Assembly (NCBI GenBank): GCA_944326305.1
Contig: CALVDL010000026.1
Coordinates: 1 to 41,514, forward strand
DNA: 41,514 nucleotides
Direction: 5' to 3'
DNA from: an uncultured Bacteroidales bacterium
GTDB lineage: Bacteria > Bacteroidota > Bacteroidia > Bacteroidales > UBA932
This document shows positions 1-8,483 of this stretch, one piece after another. Numbering within the stretch: position 1 is the first letter of the stretch; each line of letters opens with the position of its first letter. The notes beneath the pieces were generated by a model. It made no database searches, was not told the DNA's origin, and worked only from the letters and a program-made list of their open reading frames with translations. The translations under genes and the position numbers were made by a program.

Positions 1-896
1 CCCATGATAATGAAGAACAGCCATACTACCGCCAATGACAAGGATTGCGGACTGGCTTGCATCAGCAGGATGCCCACGGGAAGGATGAATGTGACCATCG
101 AGTTCAGCAGGACAGTGAATGCCACCATCCCGTCCTGGTAGGTGTCGCAGCACTTAAGGGCAAAGGTCTTGTATGCCTGGATCTCCGCATTGAACCGGCG
201 GAACGAGAGTACGCTCTGCCCGAAGATCTTGACCACGGGCATTCCACGCACATACTGCACGGCGGACGCGCTCATCTTTTCCTGCGCATCATAATAAATC
301 GCAGTGAACTCCCTTGCCCTTTTCCCCATGAAGTTGGAGAACTGGAGGAACAGGCTTACCGCCACGACAGCCAGACACACGGCCGTGAGCCATATGTCCA
401 GAGAGAAGAATATGGCAAGCATCACCGCCACCGTAGCCGCCACATTCACCAGGTCCGGGATGGTGTGGGCGATGAACCCCTCTATCTTCTCGATGTTCTG
501 GTCCATCGTCTTCTTGATGGCTCCGGTGGAAGTGTTGTTCAGATACCCCAACGGAAGTCTGCCGATATGCCCGGACAGGCGGACGCGCAGCCCGTACAGG
601 ATACGGAAAGCCGCGACATGCGAAGACATCAGGGATGCATACAGCAGCACCAGTCCGCCGGCAAGGCCTCCGAATGCTATCCATCCCCAGCGTATCATTT
701 CCGCCCCGAATTCCGGGGCCGTGGCACCTCCGTGCGTCAGGAGTACCTTCAGGATTTCATAAACAGCCCAATATGGCACGAGCATGCATACGGCGCTGCC
801 TGCCGACAGGACTCCCGCCAGTACAAGCAGCCCTTTCTTCTGTCCCGCTATCTCGAACAGGCGGGCCAGACCTTCTTTCTTTTTTACTTTATCCAT
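1..896 (-). CDS. ABC exporter, membrane domain (partial, 3' end cut by window edge)
   Basis: The minus strand is open from an ATG at 894-896 to the window edge, giving 298 codons without a stop. The protein starts MDKVKKKEGLARLFEIAGQK and has the hydrophobic pattern of an ABC transporter type-1 transmembrane domain: membrane segments near residues 20-40, 60-80 and 135-175, with the coupling-helix-like stretch GYLNNTSTGAIKKTMDQNIE near residues 115-135 that contacts the nucleotide-binding domain. The ATP-binding half (Walker A, signature motif) would lie beyond the edge, so the fused-exporter reading is inference. The substrate is unknown. A TetR-type regulator lies just upstream on the same strand, a common pairing for exporter genes. 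A terminator separates the two, so this gene probably has its own promoter, although no clear TAnnTTTG box was found in 897-990. Confidence 0.85.
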   Translation of the reverse strand, partial: MDKVKKKEGLARLFEIAGQKKGLLVLAGVLSAGSAVCMLVPYWAVYEILKVLLTHGGATAPEFGAEMIRWGWIAFGGLAGGLVLLYASLMSSHVAAFRILYGLRVRLSGHIGRLPLGYLNNTSTGAIKKTMDQNIEKIEGFIAHTIPDLVNVAATVAVMLAIFFSLDIWLTAVCLAVVAVSLFLQFSNFMGKRAREFTAIYYDAQEKMSASAVQYVRGMPVVKIFGQSVLSFRRFNAEIQAYKTFALKCCDTYQDGMVAFTVLLNSMVTFILPVGILLMQASPQSLSLAVVWLFFIIM

Positions 897-990
897 ACTT
901 TTTATTGCATTAAATCAGTATTCAACATTCAATATGGCATACCAGTGGGGGGGACACCGCCAATAGTGAACGATATTCAGATTTGTTCAT

Positions 991-1027
991 AAAAAAAGGA
1001 GGGAACCTCCTTGAAGATTCCCTCCTT
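991..1027 (-). terminator. Intrinsic terminator of the tetR gene
   Basis: Perfect 10-bp stem (AAGGAGGGAA at 996-1005 with TTCCCTCCTT at 1018-1027), 12-nt loop. Read on the minus strand it is followed by seven T residues (the A run 991-997). It lies 50 bp after the tetR stop and before the ABC gene start, so it should end the tetR transcript. Confidence 0.85.
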
Positions 1028-1076
1028 GCCGGCAGCTCCGTCATGGCCGCCTGTACGTGTATCTGCTCATTGTCCC

Positions 1077-1688
1077 TCATATCCTGATGATTGCCCTCCA
1101 GCCCTGGATTTCAAACAATATGTAATCGTGCAGTATGGACTCCATTTCCTGCCGCGGCACTGAATGCATCAGCAGTTCCTCGAACATCGTGAACATCCAT
1201 ACCGTATGCAGGTGGATGATGAAGTCCGACACCGCCGTGTTTATTCCCGGATGCTTCTGCCGCATGGATGCGAACCACGCTTTGACCACCTCTGTGGAAC
1301 GGTCGGTATAATTTTCCCGGAAATGCTCCAGAGATGACCCCTGTGCGCGCAGCAGCAGTATTTCCATCAGCCCGCGATACCTGTCCATCAGAGAAACGTA
1401 TTCATCTATGCAGGATTCCAGGTATTTTTCCGACCTCATCGACATGATATCCCCGCCACGTATGCCGTGATGTTCCTGCAGCATTGCTTCCAGGGCGCAC
1501 AGGACCGGACGTACCACCTCGCGGAACAGTCCGTCCTTGTTCGTGAAATAGTTGTAGATATTCCCGACCCCGACACCTGCCGATGCGGCTATTTCGCGCA
1601 TGGAGGCCCCGGAATACCCCTTCCGCCCGAATTGCTCTCTGGCGGCAGCCAATACGCGGCCACGTATGTCTTCTTTCTGTACCTGCAT
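1077..1688 (-). CDS. TetR/AcrR family transcriptional regulator
   Basis: 203-aa protein starting MQVQKEDIRGRVLAAAREQF. The N-terminal helix-turn-helix is typical of TetR: a helix 1 arginine/alanine pattern, then FGRKGYSGASMREIAASAGV and GVGNIYNYFTNKDGLFREVV (residues about 20-60). The C-terminal ligand/dimer domain is divergent and gives no ligand. A longer in-frame start at 1751 exists, but a -7 box (1721-1728) lies inside that extension, so the start at 1688 is preferred. It probably represses itself or the downstream ABC exporter; this is inferred from position only. Confidence 0.9.
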   Translation of the reverse strand: MQVQKEDIRGRVLAAAREQFGRKGYSGASMREIAASAGVGVGNIYNYFTNKDGLFREVVRPVLCALEAMLQEHHGIRGGDIMSMRSEKYLESCIDEYVSLMDRYRGLMEILLLRAQGSSLEHFRENYTDRSTEVVKAWFASMRQKHPGINTAVSDFIIHLHTVWMFTMFEELLMHSVPRQEMESILHDYILFEIQGWRAIIRI

Positions 1689-1720
1689 TATAATGAACAG
1701 TTTTCCTGCCTTTGTTTCTG

Positions 1721-1753
1721 CAAAAGTACAAGGCCCTGGATTATCCGGCAATA
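1721..1753 (-). promoter_or_regulatory. Candidate tetR promoter (Bacteroidetes type)
   Basis: On the minus strand TACTTTTG (1728 to 1721) fits the TAnnTTTG -7 box, and TATTG (1753 to 1749) lies 20 bp upstream at the -33 position. Transcription would start about 25-30 bp before the ATG at 1688. Confidence 0.55.
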
Positions 1754-1886
1754 CCTATTTTTGGGGATTAATGTACGATTATCAGCAAAATACGGTACAG
1801 GTTGCAATGAAATGCGTTCTTTTTATTACTCAATCAGAATTCACAAAAAAATTCCCGGTTTCCGGAACAGTATGAAAAAAAATGCA

Positions 1887-1895
1887 TATATTTGC
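1887..1895 (+). promoter_or_regulatory. Candidate metK promoter -7 box
   Basis: TATATTTGC matches the Bacteroidetes -7 consensus TAnnTTTG exactly. The -33 region is weak. The predicted start near 1900 puts the riboswitch aptamer at the very 5' end of the transcript, as expected. Confidence 0.6.
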
Positions 1896-1917
1896 GGCTG
1901 ACCCTGGAAACGGGACA

Positions 1918-1970
1918 ACAGTGGACAGATTTGGCTGCTTGCAACCACTCGAAAAAATGCTAAAATGTTG
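1918..1970 (+). ncRNA. SAM-II-like riboswitch aptamer
   Basis: The sequence holds the conserved pieces of the SAM-II (SAM_alpha) class in order: P1 5' strand AGTGG (1920-1924), loop motif GATTTG, TTGCAA just before the P1 3' strand CCACT (1945-1949), an A-rich joining segment, and GCTAAAA (1959-1965), the segment that in SAM-II forms the pseudoknot and ligand pocket. The pseudoknot pairing could not be set with certainty by eye. The position before metK, whose product makes SAM, fits. SAM-I was considered, but its long four-way-junction core is absent. Covariance search against Rfam RF00521 would be the direct test. Confidence 0.75.
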
Positions 1971-2023
1971 ACATATAAGTCGGCGGCGACGCCGGTGTTT
2001 CATTCAATATTTATGTTTATGCA

Positions 2024-2064
2024 AGCCGTAGCCATTCTGGGCTATCGGCTATTTTTATTTTATT
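2024..2064 (+). terminator. Intrinsic terminator in metK leader (likely riboswitch expression platform)
   Basis: AGCCGTAGCC (2024-2033) pairs with GGCTATCGGCT (2040-2050) with a single bulge and a 6-nt loop, followed by ATTTTTATTTTATT. It lies between the SAM-II-like aptamer and metK, so SAM binding probably controls read-through. A GC hairpin with a GCGA loop (CGGCG 1981-1985 / CGCCG 1990-1994) between them could take part in the switch. Confidence 0.75.
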
Positions 2065-2087
2065 GTATAGTATAACTGAATTATATC

Positions 2088-3422
2088 ATGAATTATCTTT
2101 TTACATCAGAATCAGTATCGGAAGGCCATCCGGACAAGGTGGCCGACCAGATTTCGGATGCCATCCTGGACGAGTTCCTCAGGCAGGACCCGGAGGCGAA
2201 AGTAGCGTGCGAGACCTTCTGCAGCACAGGACTGGTGGTAGTAGGCGGGGAAGTAAGCTCCGAAGATGCATACGTGGACATACAGAGCGTCGCAAGAAGC
2301 GTGATCAACAGGATTGGCTACAACAAGGCGGACTACATGTTCGACGGGAGCTCCTGCGGGGTGCTCTCCGCCCTGCACGAGCAGAGCCAGGACATCAACC
2401 GCGGGGTGGTCGTGGCAGACCCTGACGAGCAGGGGGCCGGGGACCAGGGCATGATGTTCGGCTACGCATGCTGCGACACGGACGAGTACATGCCGCTGCC
2501 TCTCGCACTCTCGCACAAGGCCCTGCAAATACTTGCGCAGATACGCAAGGAGACCCCGGAGCTGATGCCGTACCTGAGACCTGACTCGAAGTCGCAGTTC
2601 ACCATAGAATACGACGGGGACACAGGCAAGCCTGTAAGGGTGCATACCATCGTAATCTCCACCCAGCATGACGAATTCGTGGCAGAGGAGCTTGGCAGGA
2701 TGACATACAGGGAGGCCTGCGACCAGTACGGGCAGGACCGCGTGGATGCGGCCATGCAGAAGAAAATCAGGAAGGACGTCCAGAATATCCTCATCCCGAT
2801 GCTGATGGAAGAACTGCATCCTGAAGTTGCGGCCCTGTTCAAGGATGACTACATCCTGCATGTGAACCCGACCGGGAAGTTCGTCATCGGAGGCCCGCAC
2901 GGCGACACCGGCCTGACAGGACGCAAGATCATAGTGGACACATACGGCGGCAAGGGGGCACACGGAGGCGGTGCCTTCTCCGGCAAGGACCCTTCGAAGG
3001 TGGACCGCTCAGCCGCATACGCGGCGCGATACATCGCAAAGAACATGGTGGCCGCAGGAGTGGCAAGGGAGATGCTGGTGCAGCTTTCATACGCCATCGG
3101 AGTGGCGCATCCTGTGAGCATATTCGTGAACACCTACGGCACGGCAGCAGCCGGCAAGGACGGAAGGAAACTCCAGGATGCAGACATAGCCGCAAAGATA
3201 GCGGAGCTTTTCGACCTGCGCCCGGCAAAGATCATCGAGAAATTCCAGCTGAAGAAGCCTATCTACGAGCCGACCGCCGCCTACGGGCACGTCGGACGCA
3301 AGCCATACCAGGACTATGTGGAGATATGCCGCAAAGGTAAGAAGACCCAGGAATATGTCCAGTTCTTCGGATGGGAACTGCTCGACTCCGTAGAAATGAT
3401 AAAAAAGGAGTTCGGAATCTGA
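2088..3422 (+). CDS. metK: S-adenosylmethionine synthetase
   Basis: 444-aa cytoplasmic enzyme that makes SAM from methionine and ATP. Clear family motifs: [20 protein letters not shown] at the N-terminus (ATP and metal site), [18 protein letters not shown] near residue 110 (matches the GAGDQG signature), and [20 protein letters not shown] near residue 290 (second signature with the catalytic Lys and Asp). It is longer than the E. coli enzyme (about 384 aa). A monocistronic unit: the leader has its own promoter, riboswitch and terminator, and a strong terminator lies downstream at 3550-3605. Confidence 0.98.
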   Translation: MNYLFTSESVSEGHPDKVADQISDAILDEFLRQDPEAKVACETFCSTGLVVVGGEVSSEDAYVDIQSVARSVINRIGYNKADYMFDGSSCGVLSALHEQSQDINRGVVVADPDEQGAGDQGMMFGYACCDTDEYMPLPLALSHKALQILAQIRKETPELMPYLRPDSKSQFTIEYDGDTGKPVRVHTIVISTQHDEFVAEELGRMTYREACDQYGQDRVDAAMQKKIRKDVQNILIPMLMEELHPEVAALFKDDYILHVNPTGKFVIGGPHGDTGLTGRKIIVDTYGGKGAHGGGAFSGKDPSKVDRSAAYAARYIAKNMVAAGVAREMLVQLSYAIGVAHPVSIFVNTYGTAAAGKDGRKLQDADIAAKIAELFDLRPAKIIEKFQLKKPIYEPTAAYGHVGRKPYQDYVEICRKGKKTQEYVQFFGWELLDSVEMIKKEFGI

Positions 3423-3491
3423 TACCCTTCCGTCTCCATTCACAATACGGCACCTGATAAAAAAATATTTATTCCGGAAAGTACCCTTTCC

Positions 3492-3527
3492 TGTCATTTC
3501 GACCGAACGAAGTGAGTGGAGAAATCT
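3492..3527. repeat. Dispersed hairpin-forming repeat, copy A
   Basis: TGTCATTTCGACCGAACGAA followed by GTGAGTGGAGAAATCT. The outer arms ATTTC and GAAAT can pair. The same outer frame (TGTCATTTCGA ... GAGAAATCT) recurs at 35852-35893 with a different inner stem. It lies in the metK 3' flank. Confidence 0.7.
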
Positions 3528-3549
3528 GCCTGAAATGTACTGCAGGATA

Positions 3550-3605
3550 CAATAAAAATCTCCCGTACTGTCAGAGATACTGACCTGTACGGGAGATTTT
3601 TATTG
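3550..3605. terminator. Strong bidirectional terminator between metK and the rhamnose operon
   Basis: A perfect 19-bp stem (3550-3568 with 3587-3605), with AATAAAAATCTCCCGTAC on one side and its complement on the other. The loop contains a smaller hairpin, GTCAG/CTGAC. T-rich runs occur on both strands, so it can end both metK (plus) and the nine-gene rhamnose operon (minus), whose last stop is at 3621. Confidence 0.9.
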
Positions 3606-3620
3606 TTCTGCTTTTATCTT

Positions 3621-5666
3621 CTACTCCGTCACATTCGGGAAGGCGGAGATCCTGAGCCGTGCAGCACCCATAGGGACAAGGGTTACAGGCTCGTCAGGGC
3701 CGGTCTGCACACCCTCGTCAGGCAGTACGGCACAGAGGCCGGTCCCGTCAAGCGTCCATGAAGGGACTTTGCGTCCGGTCGCATGGAACTCGAGAGGGAC
3801 ACTTCCCTGTGTGAACGGGAAATCGTCTGCAGGCCATTCCTTGCGGACCACCTTTATGCCGGAGAGAGGGTCTCCGGAACCGGAAAGCACCAGTGCATAG
3901 TTCCACGGGCTGGCCGGATAGATTTCGGTGGTCGGCCACTTGGCAGGATCGGCATCCTTCTGCCATTTTGAATCCCATATGGCAGTCTCGGCACTGTTTT
4001 TCTGCACATATTTCTCATCTATCTTAAGAGACAGGGTCAGAGGGCCATAGTCTATGCTCACGCTGTTCTTGTTAACCTGCCATGTCCTCATCCTGAGGGA
4101 CATAGGGAATTCAAGCGTCACCTTGTCACCGTCCTTCCATGTTCGCTCTATCTTTACGTATTTCCCTGGCTCGGCCTTTCCGGCTCTTTTCCCGTTGACC
4201 GCCACTGAAGCGCCTTCAGCCCATGACGGGATACGGAAATACATCGGGAAAGCCACCTCGGAGCCTGTATGGAGAGTAAACCCTACTGTCTCCTCGAAAG
4301 GATAACGTGTCTGCTCATGGAGCACGACCTCATGTCCGTCCGCTACCTTTACAGTGGCCTTGCAGGCAGAGTAGATAGCCACGGCTATACCGTTGTCAGG
4401 AGTCGCTAGCACCAGGTTCTCGGCAAAATACGGCCAACCGAAGGCGTGGTTGTGCTGGCAGCAGCGGCTGCTGAACGGGTTCATGGCAAGGAACGGACCC
4501 GCATTGGCAATGCCCGGATGATGGTTCTCCGAGTCGCTCACCACATGGTTGGGACTTGTTATGTACCTCAAGGCCTTGAAATCAGGCATCACAGCAGCCG
4601 GATATGAGTTGAAGGCCACCTCCTCGCAATGCTCCGCCCAGAAAGGGTCCCCTGTCATACGCAGCATGATCTCGTCAGAAGCCATCTGCTCCACGATGCC
4701 GCAGGTCTCCACACCCTGCCTCGGGTCTATATATCCCAGCCTTGCATTCTCGTCAGAGCCGAACATCCCGCCAGGGACCTGGCCGAAAGTGCGGCGGATG
4801 AGATTGTGGACGTTGTATGATGCGTGCAGCATAGTGGAATCACCCGTGAGCATATAATATTCGGCAGGTTCGCGGAAGCACTGGGCGATATTGACATTGT
4901 GCCAGTTAGGCAGTGTAGTGGACTGGGTCCAGTCGGCAGTGTTCCTGTGGATCTTCTCGGCCAGCTCGAGCAGGAAGCTGTCCCCGGTGCGGTTGTAGAG
5001 CCAGTAGACACTCAGGAGATTGTCGCCTCCGCGGCTGTTTTCCCAGTAGTCTTCAAGGAAATCCTCGTCAGGGACTGTAAGCTGCCACTTGAAGTAATCC
5101 GTCATCAGGTCTATCACCCTCTGGTCTCCTGAATATTCATAGTATGACTGCAGGCACCAGAGCATGATCATCTGGGCCCATAGCTCTCTCTTCCCGTTAC
5201 GCATATTCACAGGGCCGAAATACCCGTCAGGACGTGCGCTGGCAAGGGCCCCTTCTATCCAGACCTGTGTCTCCTTTATCATTTCAGGGTCACCGAGGAT
5301 ATAGGCAAGGTCGCCATATCCCTTCAGCCAGTAAGGGACTTCCTCCCATCCATGGTCGCCTCCTGCGGAAAGCCATGCGTTCCCGTCCTTCTCAAGCCAC
5401 GCGCTTATCTCTCCGAGATGCCCTGTCAGGCCGTCCCTCTGGCGCTCGAGGTATTCGCGGACCCATCCCTCAGGCTGCACGTCACCTACCGGGAGCTTGA
5501 TGAAATTCTGCGGCTGCAAAGGTGTCTTGTTCGAGACATAGTTCACATTTGTCCCGGAGATGTCGGGACGGTCGACTGCCGATACCTGTGTATCTCCGCC
5601 GGAGCATGCATGGACCGCTCCCAGCAGAGGGCAGAGGAATAAAAATGTCAAGTTCCTTACTTTCAT
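3621..5666 (-). CDS. GH127-type (DUF1680) glycosidase lipoprotein, putative beta-L-arabinofuranosidase
   Basis: 681 aa. The N-terminus MKVRNLTFLFLCPLLGAVHA followed by Cys is a lipoprotein signal, so it probably sits in the outer membrane or periplasm. The body has the all-alpha barrel features of DUF1680/GH127: GVETCGIVEQMASDEIMLRM near residue 320 and SRCCQHNHAFGWPYFAENLV near residue 405. In characterised GH127 enzymes a Glu and three Cys form the zinc-bound active site, and the Glu, the single Cys and the Cys-Cys pair are all present here. Last gene of the rhamnose operon, 41 bp after a GH78. Substrate is inferred: terminal arabinofuranose or a related sugar on a rhamnose-containing glycan. 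Confidence 0.85.
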   Translation of the reverse strand: MKVRNLTFLFLCPLLGAVHACSGGDTQVSAVDRPDISGTNVNYVSNKTPLQPQNFIKLPVGDVQPEGWVREYLERQRDGLTGHLGEISAWLEKDGNAWLSAGGDHGWEEVPYWLKGYGDLAYILGDPEMIKETQVWIEGALASARPDGYFGPVNMRNGKRELWAQMIMLWCLQSYYEYSGDQRVIDLMTDYFKWQLTVPDEDFLEDYWENSRGGDNLLSVYWLYNRTGDSFLLELAEKIHRNTADWTQSTTLPNWHNVNIAQCFREPAEYYMLTGDSTMLHASYNVHNLIRRTFGQVPGGMFGSDENARLGYIDPRQGVETCGIVEQMASDEIMLRMTGDPFWAEHCEEVAFNSYPAAVMPDFKALRYITSPNHVVSDSENHHPGIANAGPFLAMNPFSSRCCQHNHAFGWPYFAENLVLATPDNGIAVAIYSACKATVKVADGHEVVLHEQTRYPFEETVGFTLHTGSEVAFPMYFRIPSWAEGASVAVNGKRAGKAEPGKYVKIERTWKDGDKVTLEFPMSLRMRTWQVNKNSVSIDYGPLTLSLKIDEKYVQKNSAETAIWDSKWQKDADPAKWPTTEIYPASPWNYALVLSGSGDPLSGIKVVRKEWPADDFPFTQGSVPLEFHATGRKVPSWTLDGTGLCAVLPDEGVQTGPDEPVTLVPMGAARLRISAFPNVTE

Positions 5667-5707
5667 TGTATTTAGTGTTAATATATGTGCCTTCTATGAA
5701 TCCGGAC

Positions 5708-8473
5708 CTACATCCGCAAGACGAATTTCCATTGTCCTGAACCTACACTGTACACGGAATAGCCAGGTTCATTGCGCAAAAATACTGCTTTTTCCGGAAC
5801 TTCCGGAGCATCGTCCCCGCAAGGCACCCATACTTCGGCAGACGTGTTTGCCGGCAGGGTCATGTCCCATACGAACCGTCCGTCATCCGTCTTCCTCCAG
5901 GCGCTTGCAATCCGTCCTCTCACAGAGTCGTAGGATGCCTCCACATGGTCCAGGCCATCCACAGGATAAGGCTTCATCTGCAGTCTGCTGAATGCCGTAG
6001 CCCCCGGGGCGGTCCGGATGCCGGCCAGGTCTTCATAGAACCATATCAGGAGGTCACCAAGAAGCATGACATGGTTTGCGGAGTTCATGGCAGGGTCGGC
6101 GGTGTCGCCGTTCCACAGCTCCCATATTGTCGTGGCACCGTGCTCCACCATATAACCCCAGCTCGGATAGCCTGTATTGGTGGCAAGGCGAAGAGCCAGG
6201 TCGGCCCGGCCTCCCCGTGTAAGGCCGCGCATCAGGTGGCATATCCCTATCACGCCTGTGCTGACATGCCCGTTGAAATCGTCTTCCGTCTTGCGGACGA
6301 TATGGTCGAATACGGCATCTTCATATTCCTCAGGGACAAGGCCGTAGGCGATGGAGAGGAGGTTGGCGGTGACGGTGTTGTTGCTGTACCATGCATCCGA
6401 AGGACTGTCACCCTTGCGGAGGAACTCCCTGTTGTATGCTTCCTTGACTTCAGCGGCCAGTGCCCTGTATCCCCGGATATCGTCATCATGCCCTGAAATC
6501 CGGGCGAATTCCTCCATGACACCCAGCAGGTAATAATATGTGGCGGTGCTGAGCAGCCTGCCGTCCGTCTTGCGGGCCGGATCCTGTGAATGTATAAGCT
6601 CAGGGGACTCAGGCGGCATGCACCAGTCTCCGTATGTGTCCTTGACCACTATCCCGTCCTCCATAGCTGTCTGCGCTATATGGTCCATCCATTTCTTCAT
6701 CGAGCCGTAATGCCTGATGACAGGGACCGGGTTGCAGAAACGCCGGTAAAGCATCCTGGCCACATTGAAATATGCGCTCGGCCATGTCACGTCATCCTGA
6801 TAAAGCATCCAGAAGTTCGGTGACACATCCGAGATGGAGCCCTGTTCATTCTGTGTGTCGGCGATGTCCTGCAGCCATTTTTCATACAGGAGATTATTGT
6901 CGAACACATAGCTCTCCCCGTACGAACCTGTGGTACGGTCCCCGAGCCAGCCGAGCCTCTCGTCCCTCTGCGGGCAGTCGGTAGGCATCCCGTGATAATT
7001 GCCGCGGATACCCCATGTGGCGTTGCGGTATATCCTGTTGACAGTGGAGTCGGATGTGGAGAAATGTCCGGTCACAGGCATCCTGTCATATATCACCTTG
7101 CCGGTAAAGTCCCGGACGGAAGGCTCCCCGGGAAAACCTGTCACCTCAACATACCTGAATCCGTGGAAGACGAATGACGGCTCCCAGCTGGACTGCTGTC
7201 CGTTGCCGGTAAAGATGTCGGCGCACGCGGCGGAGCGGAGGTTTGCGGTGTACAGGGACCCGTCAGGGTTCAGGAGTTCGGCAAATCTCAGCTTCACACG
7301 GCTGCCTGCAGGGATAAGGCAGTCCATCTCCACCCAGCCCACCATGTTCTGGCCCATGTCGAGTATGTAGGTATCCGGGTCTATCTTACTGACTGACACC
7401 GGGGCAAGAGTGTGCATTATCTCCACAGGCGGATTGGGCTGCGCCACAAGCCTGCCCTGCGGGGCGGCCACCGGTTCCGCGTCATTCCATACGGCTGTCT
7501 CCCCGGAGACGAATCCAGGTTCGTTCCACCCCGGCATCTCCATCCTGGCATCATAGACTTCACCGTCATAATAGTTGTTGGCCCTCACCGGACCGTCGGA
7601 AGTAACTTTCCAGGAGCCGTCGGTGACCACAGTCTGCACTGTACCGTCACCGTATGTGATCTCGAGCTGGGCCAGAAGCCTCGGATAGCCGAAATGCCTG
7701 AGCCCCGGATTGCGCGGGGCGAAGAAAAAGCCGTTGCCTACAGCGGCACCTATCGTATTGGCCCCCTCGGAACGTACGAGGTCTGTGACATCGAAAACAT
7801 TGTAATACACCGACTTGTCATAGTCGCTTACTACAGGTGAATGAACCTGATCCCCTATTTTCTCGCCATTTATATATGCATAATATGTCCCAAGCCCGCA
7901 TATATACAGCACCGCTTTCTGTACCTTATGCCCCCGGGCCGTGCTGAAGTCCTTGCGGAAATAACGGGCGGCGAGAACTGTATTCCCTCCGTCGGTCTTC
8001 TCTCCCGCGGAGCATCTGTCAAGGCCTATCCATTGTGCTTTCCACTGGTCCCCGGAAAGGAAAGCGGAAGTCCATGTGGAAGCGTCCGACCACCCGGTCT
8101 TCCCTTCACTGGTCTTTACATTGACCCTCCACCAGCATGTCTCTCTGCTCTCCAGCGGAGTCCCTCCATAAGGGATATATACGGTCTCCGGCGACTTCAC
8201 CCAGCCCGAATCCCACTTGTCGGCATCACCGGACTCGAGGGCAGCCTCGGACGAGGCGACCTGTATACGGTATGCCTTCTGGACCACATTGTCCCTGTCA
8301 GAGACAAGTTTCCAGCTCAGGGTCGGGACAGGGTCGGCAATCCCGTAAGGGTTGTGCTGCATATTGCATTTCAGGTCAATTATTTCCACAGGTCCCTCTG
8401 CAGCATGGAGGGAAACGGGAGCCGGGAATCCCAGCATTACGGCAACAGCCGCTGTCATTACAAGTCTGTCCAT
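5708..8473 (-). CDS. Alpha-L-rhamnosidase, GH78
   Basis: 921 aa with a signal peptide (residues 1 to about 24). Domain order follows GH78: N-terminal beta-sandwich domains, then the (alpha/alpha)6 catalytic barrel. The catalytic signature PTDCPQRDERLGWLGD lies at about 497-512, with all of the Asp, Glu (general acid) and Asp expected. The second catalytic region, HGATTIWELWNGD near 780, supplies the general base Glu. The C-terminal beta domain is complete. It hydrolyses terminal alpha-L-rhamnose from glycans or glycosides in the periplasm or at the surface. Starts 10 bp after the preceding GH78 stop, so it is co-transcribed. Confidence 0.95.
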   Translation of the reverse strand: MDRLVMTAAVAVMLGFPAPVSLHAAEGPVEIIDLKCNMQHNPYGIADPVPTLSWKLVSDRDNVVQKAYRIQVASSEAALESGDADKWDSGWVKSPETVYIPYGGTPLESRETCWWRVNVKTSEGKTGWSDASTWTSAFLSGDQWKAQWIGLDRCSAGEKTDGGNTVLAARYFRKDFSTARGHKVQKAVLYICGLGTYYAYINGEKIGDQVHSPVVSDYDKSVYYNVFDVTDLVRSEGANTIGAAVGNGFFFAPRNPGLRHFGYPRLLAQLEITYGDGTVQTVVTDGSWKVTSDGPVRANNYYDGEVYDARMEMPGWNEPGFVSGETAVWNDAEPVAAPQGRLVAQPNPPVEIMHTLAPVSVSKIDPDTYILDMGQNMVGWVEMDCLIPAGSRVKLRFAELLNPDGSLYTANLRSAACADIFTGNGQQSSWEPSFVFHGFRYVEVTGFPGEPSVRDFTGKVIYDRMPVTGHFSTSDSTVNRIYRNATWGIRGNYHGMPTDCPQRDERLGWLGDRTTGSYGESYVFDNNLLYEKWLQDIADTQNEQGSISDVSPNFWMLYQDDVTWPSAYFNVARMLYRRFCNPVPVIRHYGSMKKWMDHIAQTAMEDGIVVKDTYGDWCMPPESPELIHSQDPARKTDGRLLSTATYYYLLGVMEEFARISGHDDDIRGYRALAAEVKEAYNREFLRKGDSPSDAWYSNNTVTANLLSIAYGLVPEEYEDAVFDHIVRKTEDDFNGHVSTGVIGICHLMRGLTRGGRADLALRLATNTGYPSWGYMVEHGATTIWELWNGDTADPAMNSANHVMLLGDLLIWFYEDLAGIRTAPGATAFSRLQMKPYPVDGLDHVEASYDSVRGRIASAWRKTDDGRFVWDMTLPANTSAEVWVPCGDDAPEVPEKAVFLRNEPGYSVYSVGSGQWKFVLRM

Positions 8474-8483
8474 TTTTTCGCGT

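Noticed and set aside
45..992. Long plus-strand open frame (315 codons) at the window start
   Set aside because: It lies antisense to the ABC exporter membrane domain, has a His/Arg/Gln-rich composition without domain pattern, and is a shadow of the minus-strand gene in GC-rich DNA.
1772..1799. TGTAC...GTACA as a TetR operator
   Set aside because: Only 5-bp arms with an 18-bp gap, upstream of the -33 box; too weak to call without comparison.
2112..2963. Minus-strand open frame of 283 codons inside metK
   Set aside because: Fully antisense to metK, no recognisable domain; codon-bias shadow.
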